Positions 1-6,495 of a stretch of DNA of 21,323 nt are shown here, piece by piece. The notes under the pieces are model-generated. The model was not told the DNA's origin. It worked only from the letters and a program-made list of their open reading frames with translations, and ran no database searches. This DNA is from an uncultured Porphyromonadaceae bacterium (GTDB taxonomy: Bacteria > Bacteroidota > Bacteroidia > Bacteroidales > Muribaculaceae), in assembly GCA_900548875.1 (NCBI GenBank), contig URMA01000053.1:1-21323 (forward strand). Reading direction: 5' to 3'. The position numbers and the translations under genes were made by a program. How positions within the stretch are numbered: the stretch's first letter is position 1; each line of letters starts with the position of its first letter.

Positions 1-533
1 TGAACCGCGCCCTTTGTAAGTTTCCAGATCAGCCATGTCTCAACCGTACCGAATAACAGCTCGCCCTTCTCCGCTCTTTCTCTCGCGCCCGGTACATTGT
101 CAAGCAGCCATTTTACCTTCGTGCCTGAAAAATATGCATCAATGACAAGACCTGTTTTTTCCCTGAATTTATCGGTAAGTCCTTTTTCTTTTAAGGTATC
201 GCAATATTCTGAAGTTCTGCGGCACTGCCATACGATCGCATGATGGATCGGCTCTCCTGTTTCCTTATCCCAGACGATCGTTGTCTCTCTCTGGTTGGTA
301 ATACCGATTGCTGCAATATCCTCTGCTGTCGCATTGATCATGTTCATCGCCTCAACTGCAACACCGAGCATACTTGCCCAGATTTCATCTGCATCATGTT
401 CCACCCAGCCCGGCTGTGGGAAGTACTGTGTAAATTCCCTCTGTGCCACGCTGCACATCTCACCTTTCTCGTTGAACAGGATACATCTGTTGCTTGTGGT
501 TCCAGCATCCAGTGCCATTACATATTTTGCCAT
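1..533 (-). CDS. glpK: Glycerol kinase, N-terminal part (runs off the left edge)
   Basis: Phosphorylates glycerol to sn-glycerol-3-phosphate with ATP in the cytoplasm. About 177 N-terminal residues are visible of a family usually near 500. I see the FGGY-kinase phosphate loop DAGTTSNR at residues 9-16 and the glycerol-binding segment TNQRETTIVWD with R82-E83. The start is fixed by a strong AGGAGG ribosome site (541-546, minus strand) seven bases before ATG. Such a site is usual in Clostridia and unusual in Bacteroidales. The gene lies 119 bp downstream of glpP on the same strand, which fits a GlpP-controlled glycerol operon. The protein reads like a Lachnospiraceae glycerol kinase, unlike the rest of the window. 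The identification is very secure; the taxonomic placement is by recognition, not by a search. Confidence 0.95.
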   Translation of the reverse strand, partial: MAKYVMALDAGTTSNRCILFNEKGEMCSVAQREFTQYFPQPGWVEHDADEIWASMLGVAVEAMNMINATAEDIAAIGITNQRETTIVWDKETGEPIHHAIVWQCRRTSEYCDTLKEKGLTDKFREKTGLVIDAYFSGTKVKWLLDNVPGARERAEKGELLFGTVETWLIWKLTKGAV

Positions 534-576
534 ACTTTTTCCTCCTCTTTCTTTTGGCTTTATTTAATATTTAAAC

Positions 577-592
577 TGCTCCCCCCAGAGCA
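577..592 (-). promoter_or_regulatory. Small hairpin in the glpP-glpK gap, possible antitermination target
   Basis: On the minus strand TGCTC and GAGCA flank a G-rich loop, followed by TTTAAATATT, within the glpK leader. GlpP proteins are known to relieve termination in leaders of glp genes, so a small terminator-like structure here is a candidate target. The stem is only five base pairs and the T-run is poor, so this is weak. Confidence 0.25.
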
Positions 593-652
593 TTATAAAT
601 ATTCGTAAAATTGATTGTTCTTTTTCTCTATTGAAATATATTATTTTTTACC

Positions 653-1222
653 TTACATATTCCAGACTTTATGGTTTGTGGATGATACCGCCATCGCACC
701 CGCTGACAATGCTCCCATCACGTCTTCTTTATCTGTGATCAGCCCTCCTGCAATGATGGGTACTTTTACCGAATGACTAATCTGTGCAATGATCTTAGGC
801 ATCACTCCCGGAAGTACCTCGATAAAATCCGGTTTTATCATGTGCTGCTGTTGTCTGATATTTTCAAATGCCATTGAATCCAGTAAGAAAACACGGAGTA
901 CTGTATACATAGACATTTCTTTTGCTTTTTTGATCAGTGATGGCTTCGTGGAAATGATTCCATCCGCTTCAGTCTGCTCCTTAATAAATTCAACTGCAAT
1001 CTCCTTTGGACTTAAACCACTGATGAGATCCATATGCACCATCGCGATCTTACCTGCATCCCGTATCGTCTTTACAATTGAGCCAATAGAACAGACATCC
1101 CCGAATAAAATAAAAATGACTCTGATATCATCATGTTTACAGCATTCCTCCACATCTTCCATACTTTTTACTGCTGCAATAATTGGATTATCCTCAACTG
1201 CTTCATAAAAATTCTGATTCAT
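653..1222 (-). CDS. glpP: Glycerol-3-phosphate-responsive antiterminator GlpP
   Basis: RNA-binding regulator that, with glycerol-3-phosphate, allows transcription past leader terminators of glycerol genes in Firmicutes. The 189-residue length matches the family (about 190). Recognisable segments are VFILFGDVCSI, the conserved KIAMVHMDLISGL, ISTKPSLIKKAKE, DFIEVLPGVMPKII, PIIAGGLI and the C-terminal GAMAVSSTNHKVWNM, in the order of a GlpP alpha/beta-barrel fold. The gene is followed by glpK on the same strand, its usual partner. The minus-strand sequence before ATG (GGGAAGGGGAAAGC) contains a plausible purine-rich ribosome site, but the sequence turns into a Bacteroidales gene within about ten bases, so its promoter is missing. 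Confident identification. Confidence 0.93.
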   Translation of the reverse strand: MNQNFYEAVEDNPIIAAVKSMEDVEECCKHDDIRVIFILFGDVCSIGSIVKTIRDAGKIAMVHMDLISGLSPKEIAVEFIKEQTEADGIISTKPSLIKKAKEMSMYTVLRVFLLDSMAFENIRQQQHMIKPDFIEVLPGVMPKIIAQISHSVKVPIIAGGLITDKEDVMGALSAGAMAVSSTNHKVWNM

Positions 1223-1236
1223 GCTTTCCCCTTCCC
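1223..1236. other. Junction between Clostridia-like and Bacteroidales-like sequence
   Basis: To the left, glpP is intact to its start codon and has Clostridia-style signals. To the right, reading begins in the middle of an ABC-transporter binding protein (SPSQNAGYG onward) that has lost its first half. The short pyrimidine run TTTCCCCTTCCC sits at the join. No insertion sequence, integrase or att-like repeat is visible. An assembly chimera is the simplest explanation; a real rearrangement cannot be excluded from sequence alone. Confidence 0.8.
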
Positions 1237-1868
1237 AGAATGCAGGCTACGGTGCGTTGGCCAATATCGGTGTGCCGATTCTCGAAATGGCCGACTACAT
1301 GGAGGCCAATCCGCTCGGGCGTGCCGAATGGATAAAATTTCTGGGCATGCTTTTCGACCGCGAAGCCGTGGCCGACTCTATATTTTCCGGTGTGGCCGAC
1401 AACTACAACCGCCTGGCAGCGACAGTGAAGGATGTGAAGCGCCGTCCGGTGGTGATTTCCGAAACGGTGACGAGCGGCGTGTGGTATGTGCCCGGCGGTG
1501 CCAGCTACAAGGCGACGCTTTATGCCGATGCCGGTGCCGACTATCCGTGGGCCGACGATACTTCCGCCGGTTCGCTTCAGCTTGATTTCGCGCAGGTGCT
1601 CGACAAGGCGCAGAATGCCGATTTCTGGCTGCTGACCACCTACGGCTATGAGCTGACCCGCCGCGCGATGCTCGACATTTATCCGCACAACGACCAGTTC
1701 GCGGCGTTCGCCAAAGGTACGGTCTACTACTTTAACTCCGCCGTTGTACCCTTGTTTGAGGAAACGGCCTTCCATCCCGACCGTCTGCTGAAAGAATATA
1801 TAGGTATTTTCCATCCCGAGAAAGTGCCGGGCTACCAATTGTCTTACTATAAACGGATGGGAGAATAG
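1224..1868 (+). CDS. ABC importer substrate-binding protein (FecB/BtuF class), 5'-truncated at the junction
   Basis: Periplasmic or lipid-anchored protein that captures an iron chelate, haem or corrinoid and hands it to the FecCD-type permease encoded next. The visible part starts at SPSQNAGYG and runs through IPILEMADYMEANPLGRAEWIKFLGML, a signature of the Bacteroidetes FecB/BtuF-like family, to the C-terminal lobe. Only about 214 residues remain of an expected 370-390. The signal peptide and first lobe are absent because the sequence changes to another genome at about 1223-1236. The ATG at 1221 is a chance codon overlapping the antisense of the glpP start and should not be read as a true start. 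The stop lies two bases before the permease start, so the three genes form one operon. The ligand cannot be told from sequence. Confidence 0.88.
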   Translation, partial: LSPSQNAGYGALANIGVPILEMADYMEANPLGRAEWIKFLGMLFDREAVADSIFSGVADNYNRLAATVKDVKRRPVVISETVTSGVWYVPGGASYKATLYADAGADYPWADDTSAGSLQLDFAQVLDKAQNADFWLLTTYGYELTRRAMLDIYPHNDQFAAFAKGTVYYFNSAVVPLFEETAFHPDRLLKEYIGIFHPEKVPGYQLSYYKRMGE

Positions 1869-1870
1869 CC

Positions 1871-2887
1871 ATGAGCCGGACTCGCCTTGTCATAATACTG
1901 CTGTCGCTGGCCATTGTTGGGCTGGCATTTCTGTTGCTGCTTGTGGGCACGGTGCATATCCCTGCCGGCGAAGTGCTCCGCATTCTCGGCGGCGAGCCGT
2001 CTGAACGTCAGGCGTGGAATTTCATCGTTTGGGAGAGCCGTGTGCCGCTGATTGCCACGGCCGCCCTTGCCGGTGCCGCCCTCGCAGTGTCGGGACTGCT
2101 GTTGCAGACCTCCTTCGGCAATGTGCTGGCCGACCCGTCGATTCTGGGCATTTCCACCGGGTCGAGCCTCGGAGTGGCCGTCGTGATGCTGGCTTTTGGC
2201 GGCGTTATCGGTTCGGCGGCGGTGGGCTATGTTGCCACACTCTTCGGCGCACTGCTCGGCGCGTTGCTGATTATGGCCATTTTACTGGCCTTTTCCGTGG
2301 CCGTAAAAAATTCCACGATGCTGCTGATTGTCGGTATTCTGATAAGCTATCTCGCTTCGTCGGCCATTTCACTGCTCAATTTTGCTGCCACGCAGGAAGG
2401 TGTCCACTCGTTTGTCGTGTGGGGCTTGGGGAATTTTTCGGGCGTTACGCTCCGCCAGTTGCCTGTCTATGCTTCGGTAGTGGCTGTGGGACTGATAGCC
2501 TCGCTGCTGCTTATCAAACCCCTCAATGCCTTGCTGCTCGGTCGCCGCTATGCCGAAAATCTCGGTGTAAATATCCGCCTTACGCGCAACCTGCTGCTGC
2601 TCATTACCGGCGTGCTTACCGCCGTCGTCACCGCCTTTTGCGGACCGATTGGCTTTATCGGACTTGTCGTGCCCCACGTTGCGCGGCTGATGCTCCGCAC
2701 CTCCGACCATTTCCGGCTGATACCTGCCACGATGCTCACCGGTGCCGCCATCGCCCTGCTTTGTACGCTTGTCAGCGTGTTGCCCGCCAACGGCGCCATT
2801 CCTATCAATGCCATTACGCCCATCATCGGCGTGCCGGTCATTGTTTACATCATACTTAACCGTCGGAAAATATTTTATTTCAACTGA
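1871..2887 (+). CDS. FecCD-family ABC transporter permease
   Basis: Inner-membrane permease for an iron-siderophore, haem or cobalamin importer, 338 residues, the usual family length. It begins with a strong hydrophobic helix (residues 6-27) and is hydrophobic throughout, consistent with about ten membrane spans. Family landmarks are ESRVPLIATAALAGAALAVSG, FGNVLADPSILGISTGSSLG, GRRYAENLGVN and the near-C-terminal GPIGFIGLVVPHVARLMLR, which includes the loop that contacts the ATPase. It is two bases downstream of the binding protein and three bases upstream of the ATPase, so it is translationally linked to both. Which of iron, haem or B12 is carried is not resolved. Confidence 0.93.
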   Translation: MSRTRLVIILLSLAIVGLAFLLLLVGTVHIPAGEVLRILGGEPSERQAWNFIVWESRVPLIATAALAGAALAVSGLLLQTSFGNVLADPSILGISTGSSLGVAVVMLAFGGVIGSAAVGYVATLFGALLGALLIMAILLAFSVAVKNSTMLLIVGILISYLASSAISLLNFAATQEGVHSFVVWGLGNFSGVTLRQLPVYASVVAVGLIASLLLIKPLNALLLGRRYAENLGVNIRLTRNLLLLITGVLTAVVTAFCGPIGFIGLVVPHVARLMLRTSDHFRLIPATMLTGAAIALLCTLVSVLPANGAIPINAITPIIGVPVIVYIILNRRKIFYFN

Positions 2888-2890
2888 TTT

Positions 2891-3886
2891 ATGGAAACAA
2901 TTCTCGAAACACGCGGCCTCACGGCAGGCTATCGCAAGGGCAGGGTGGAATCGCCGGTGCTCCGCCATGTGTCACTGACGCTTCGTCGCGGTACGCTGGT
3001 CAGCCTTTTGGGGGCAAACGGTGCCGGAAAATCGACGCTGTTGCGTACCATTTCGGGCGTGCAGCCTCCGTTGTCGGGCGAAGTGCTTCTCGGCGGAGAA
3101 CCGATTGCCGGCTATTCGCCGCGCCGCCTTTCGCGGATGGTGAGCATTGTTTCCACCGACCGTACGCAGGCAGGCGGACTGACCGTTGAGGAACTCGTGG
3201 GTTTGGGCCGTCAGCCGCATACGGGATTTCTCGGCCGTCTTGACGATGAGGATCGCGCGGTAGTGCAACACGCCATCGAATCAGTGGGCATCGCCCATAA
3301 GGCAAAACACTTTGTGGCGGAACTGTCCGACGGTGAACGGCAGAAAACGATGATAGCCAAAGCGTTGGCGCAGGAAGCACCGCTGATTATTCTCGACGAG
3401 CCGACGGCTTTTCTCGATGTGGCAAGCCGCATCGAAACCCTTCAGTTGCTCCATCGTCTGGCGCATGACGAGCAGAAATCCGTGTTGCTGTCGTCGCACG
3501 ACGTAGCGCAGTCGCTCGCCCTGTCCGACCGTCTGTGGCTGTTGGGTGCCGACGGTACGATTGTCGACCGCACGACCGAAGATGCCGCGCTTCAGGGCGA
3601 CATGAACCGCCTGTTTCCGGGGCGTGACCTTTGCTTCGACATGACTTCGGGCGACTTTTTCAGCGGACTGTCAGGCTCCCGGCCTGTCCGTCTTGCCGCC
3701 GACTCTCCCGAACTCTATCATTGGGCGCACAATGCCCTCCGTCGCAACGGCTACCGTCCCGAAGCCGAAGCCCCGCTGTCAATCCATGTCCGTGCGGCTG
3801 CTGCAATCACCCTCCGCACTCCCACAACCACCGAAACTTTCAGCTCCTTCGAACAGCTGCTTGAAGCGCTGAACGGCAGATTATAA
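2891..3886 (+). CDS. ABC transporter ATPase (FecE/BtuD class) with C-terminal extension
   Basis: Cytoplasmic ATPase that powers the importer. Walker A GANGAGKST is at residues 41-49, signature LSDGE at 145-149, Walker B LIILDEPT at 165-172 and the switch histidine in SSHDV at about 203. All catalytic motifs are intact. The core ends near residue 235, and about 95 further residues follow, with no motif I recognise. Typical FecE/BtuD proteins are about 250-265 residues, so the 331-residue length is notable. It is the last gene of the operon. No hairpin terminator is visible in the 24 bases between its stop and the first CRISPR repeat, so read-through into the array is possible. Confidence 0.93.
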   Translation: METILETRGLTAGYRKGRVESPVLRHVSLTLRRGTLVSLLGANGAGKSTLLRTISGVQPPLSGEVLLGGEPIAGYSPRRLSRMVSIVSTDRTQAGGLTVEELVGLGRQPHTGFLGRLDDEDRAVVQHAIESVGIAHKAKHFVAELSDGERQKTMIAKALAQEAPLIILDEPTAFLDVASRIETLQLLHRLAHDEQKSVLLSSHDVAQSLALSDRLWLLGADGTIVDRTTEDAALQGDMNRLFPGRDLCFDMTSGDFFSGLSGSRPVRLAADSPELYHWAHNALRRNGYRPEAEAPLSIHVRAAAAITLRTPTTTETFSSFEQLLEALNGRL

Positions 3887-3910
3887 TCACCGAAAAAATG
3901 TATAGAATAG

Positions 3911-3958
3911 GTTGTAATATGTGTACAAATTAGGTAACTTTGAACTATCAAATACAAC
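3911..3958 (+). repeat. Degenerate first CRISPR repeat, promoter elements kept
   Basis: Compared with the other fourteen copies, five bases differ, all in repeat positions 6-13, the stretch that would pair with the tracrRNA. The TTG at positions 2-4 (3912-3914) and TAACTTTG at 25-32 (3935-3942), and everything after them, are unchanged. On the plus-strand reading this copy supplies no crRNA handle, only the sequence just upstream of spacer 1. Confidence 0.9.
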
Positions 3959-5044
3959 GGTGACATTTCCATGATTTCGAAAAGCGTTGTTGTGATTTAC
4001 TTACAAATTAGGTAACTTTGAACTATCAAATACAACTTTGACAACGAAAATGGGATTACAATTAACGTTGTGATTTACTTACAAATTAGGTAACTTTGAA
4101 CTATCAAATACAACTTGCAATTGCAGACCATGATGGCAATGATAGTTGTGATTTACTTACAAATTAGGTAACTTTGAACTATCAAATACAACGTTTTAGC
4201 CTAATTATTATGTCATTATGGGTTGTGATTTACTTACAAATTAGGTAACTTTGAACTATCAAATACAACATATATCTATCACTCTTATAGAATATCCATG
4301 TTGTGATTTACTTACAAATTAGGTAACTTTGAACTATCAAATACAACTTCACGTTCTTTTTCAAGAAGTTGATTCTGTTGTGATTTACTTACAAATTAGG
4401 TAACTTTGAACTATCAAATACAACGAATTTCTTGGTCAGTAAGATAGTTCTGCGTTGTGATTTACTTACAAATTAGGTAACTTTGAACTATCAAATACAA
4501 CTGCATACCTTCAATTGCCTTTTTAGCTCTGTTGTGATTTACTTACAAATTAGGTAACTTTGAACTATCAAATACAACGGTATGGTGCAGCATGTAGATG
4601 TCGTTGCGTTGTGATTTACTTACAAATTAGGTAACTTTGAACTATCAAATACAACATTCGTCGGCGTGTATTGTCACCATCACAAGTTGTGATTTACTTA
4701 CAAATTAGGTAACTTTGAACTATCAAATACAACAATGAAAACAAAAGACATCCGCAACAACAGTTGTGATTTACTTACAAATTAGGTAACTTTGAACTAT
4801 CAAATACAACCAACATTGAGAATATAGTCGTCAATATCGGGTTGTGATTTACTTACAAATTAGGTAACTTTGAACTATCAAATACAACTTTGAAGCTTGT
4901 TATTTTGACGTTGAGAAAGTTGTGATTTACTTACAAATTAGGTAACTTTGAACTATCAAATACAACTTTTGCCGATTTCAATAATTTTGCAATATTGTTG
5001 TGATTTACTTACAAATTAGGTAACTTTGAACTATCAAATACAAC
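3911..5044 (+). CRISPR. Type II-C CRISPR array, 15 repeats and 14 spacers, read on plus
   Basis: Repeats are 48 nt and start at 3911, 3989, 4067, 4145, 4222, 4300, 4377, 4454, 4531, 4608, 4686, 4763, 4841, 4919 and 4997. The 14 spacers are 29 or 30 nt and all differ. Copies 2-15 appear identical; copy 1 is altered at positions 6, 9, 11, 12 and 13. Repeat ends are short inverted repeats (GTTGT / ACAAC). The tracrRNA anti-repeat complements the first half of the plus-strand repeat, which sets the crRNA strand as plus. Each repeat holds TTG at positions 2-4 and TAACTTTG at 25-32, a Bacteroidota -33/-7 pair with 20-nt spacing. The array converges on cas2 and ends 77 bp before a terminator hairpin. 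I saw no protospacer for any spacer inside the window. Confidence 0.99.
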
Positions 5045-5120
5045 TCAATACACGTAATTGGTTGCTTGATAGTATGTTACAGAATGATTGCCTAGGAAAA
5101 TAAAATGCCTGGAACAGATA

Positions 5121-5149
5121 GAAAAACCCGTTGCTATGACGGGTTTTTC
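5121..5149. terminator. Bidirectional terminator between CRISPR array and cas2
   Basis: GAAAAACCCGT and ACGGGTTTTTC form an 11-bp stem around TGCTATG, with A/T runs on both sides, so it can stop plus-strand array transcripts and minus-strand cas transcripts. It sits between the last repeat and the cas2 stop codon. Confidence 0.88.
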
Positions 5150-5154
5150 TGTTT

Positions 5155-5487
5155 CTAAAAGAGTTCCAATTGCATGGGGGCTGTAATGGATTTTTGCTTT
5201 TTTACACCGTAGAAAATTTCAATATTTTCAAATTGGCGGTCGGTGATGGTGAATATGCATATTTTTCCCGTATCGGGGAGAAACGATTTTATTCGTTTTA
5301 TATGCACTCTGGCGTTTTCCCAACTGGGACAATGGCGGATATATATGGAATATTGAAACATATTAAATCCGTCGTTAATAAGGTCTTTCCGGAAATGTGC
5401 CGCAGCTTTCCGTTCCTTTTTTGTTTCAGTAGGAAGGTCGAAGAATACGAGAATCCACATAATTCGATATTCATTCAGTCGTTTCAT
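5155..5487 (-). CDS. cas2: CRISPR-associated endoribonuclease Cas2 (type II)
   Basis: Small partner of Cas1 in the spacer-integration complex. At 110 residues it has the family ferredoxin-like layout, with the conserved aspartate D17 in WILVFFDLPT after the first strand. The chosen start gives MKRLNEYRIMWILVFFDLP, the usual N-terminus of Bacteroidetes type II Cas2. It overlaps the cas1 3' end by 17 bp, so translation of the two is probably coupled. It is the last cas gene before the array. No csn2 or cas4 follows, which supports subtype II-C. Confidence 0.95.
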   Translation of the reverse strand: MKRLNEYRIMWILVFFDLPTETKKERKAAAHFRKDLINDGFNMFQYSIYIRHCPSWENARVHIKRIKSFLPDTGKICIFTITDRQFENIEIFYGVKKQKSITAPMQLELF

Positions 5488-6412
5488 AGTCGGGATAGGC
5501 TATTTGACGAATTTCATTTGCGAAACATTTGTAGAGTGAAGCCGTCGTTTGAGCAACGGCATTTGCCAGAGGTCGGCAAGCTCCATCGATGATTGTGTCG
5601 AGATAGGCAACTGACAACAGGTCGTACTTAATAGGTTTGGTGAGCTGTTGAATGTCGCTATGTCGTTGCATCGTGTTTAGTACCAAGGCATCGACAAAGG
5701 GGCGATAAGGTTCCATGATGTCGTCGGCAAGACAATAGGCATTATAGCGGTTATGGTGGTGAATGCCCAATGTGGGCAGGAGTCCGGAGGCTACGAGTGC
5801 CCGTGCCACGATGGCGCGCAGAATGGCGTAGCCATAGTTCAGCAGATTGTTGGGTGGGATCCCTTCCCGATCGCGGGTGAAATCGGGAATATGGGGAAAG
5901 AGCGATTTCCAGTAGTAGGCTGCTGCGCGGGCTTCCAAGTTGTCGGGATCACCGCTTCTCACCTTTTCTGCCCATACTTTCATACATGCCGTTTCTTCGT
6001 CGGCAAATTTTAAAAGGACGGCAGCTTGATTGAGAATTTTGCGCTTTACGGTTTGTGCCCATAACTGCTTTTTCAAGGGAAGGGATGCCTGTATCTGCCG
6101 GGTGAACCGTTCGGCTTGGGTGGTGTTGCCGCTGAGGGGTAGTAGCATGCCGGTGGGCAGGCTTTGTGCGTTGCAGGTGACTACGGCGCAATTGTTGTCG
6201 AGCAGCGCGCTGATGAGTGCACTGGTAAGCGTGATTTGCTTGTGATCGATAATGAGTACGCCGATGTCTTCAATCGGTTTGGTGGTAATGCTGTTTTGCT
6301 TCATCTCTTCGCTTATGCCTTTGGCGTTTTCCACTTCCGGCATTTTGATGACTAACTGGGAGTTCCGCATTGACAAGTAGGCGGGATTCCCGAAATAAAG
6401 TGTCTGTTTCAT
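5471..6412 (-). CDS. cas1: CRISPR integrase Cas1 (type II)
   Basis: Metal-dependent integrase that inserts new spacers together with Cas2. The 313 residues cover the family length. Likely metal ligands are E160 in NLEARAAAYYW, a histidine in LGIHHHNRYN (about 218-220) and E234 in DDIMEPYRPF. It lies downstream of cas9 on the same strand with an 83-bp gap that contains a terminator-like hairpin, and it overlaps cas2. It appears intact. Confidence 0.96.
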   Translation of the reverse strand: MKQTLYFGNPAYLSMRNSQLVIKMPEVENAKGISEEMKQNSITTKPIEDIGVLIIDHKQITLTSALISALLDNNCAVVTCNAQSLPTGMLLPLSGNTTQAERFTRQIQASLPLKKQLWAQTVKRKILNQAAVLLKFADEETACMKVWAEKVRSGDPDNLEARAAAYYWKSLFPHIPDFTRDREGIPPNNLLNYGYAILRAIVARALVASGLLPTLGIHHHNRYNAYCLADDIMEPYRPFVDALVLNTMQRHSDIQQLTKPIKYDLLSVAYLDTIIDGACRPLANAVAQTTASLYKCFANEIRQIAYPDYETTE

Positions 6413-6437
6413 AATGGTGAGGTTTAAATAAATGAAT

Positions 6438-6481
6438 AAAAAAGCAACGCGCAGCAGAAACGATGTTCCGTTGCGCGTTGC
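6438..6481 (-). terminator. Hairpin with U-run between cas9 and cas1
   Basis: On the minus strand GCAACGCGCA pairs with TGCGCGTTGC around an 18-nt loop and is followed at once by TTTTTTATT (the A-run at 6438-6443 on plus). This is a convincing intrinsic terminator or attenuator placed after the cas9 stop and before cas1. It would lower cas1-cas2 expression relative to cas9. I see no clear promoter between it and cas1. Confidence 0.8.
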
Positions 6482-6495
6482 CGTGGATAAGGTTC

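Noticed and set aside
1221..1223. ATG as the true start of the binding protein
   Set aside because: It overlaps the antisense of the glpP start codon, has no signal peptide after it and lies at the junction; homology begins mid-protein.
1203..1838. Long open frame on minus inside the binding-protein gene
   Set aside because: Shadow of a GC-rich coding region; its protein has no domain sense and the plus frame is a clear FecB/BtuF-type protein.
2014..2859. 281-codon open frame on plus inside the permease gene
   Set aside because: Out-of-frame shadow with very biased composition; the permease frame has family motifs throughout.
3959..4996. Self-targeting spacers
   Set aside because: By eye no spacer matches other sequence in the window; the rest of the genome is not visible.
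5170..5592. Plus-strand open frame opposite cas2 and the cas1 end
   Set aside because: Antisense shadow; cas2 and cas1 motifs are unmistakable on minus.
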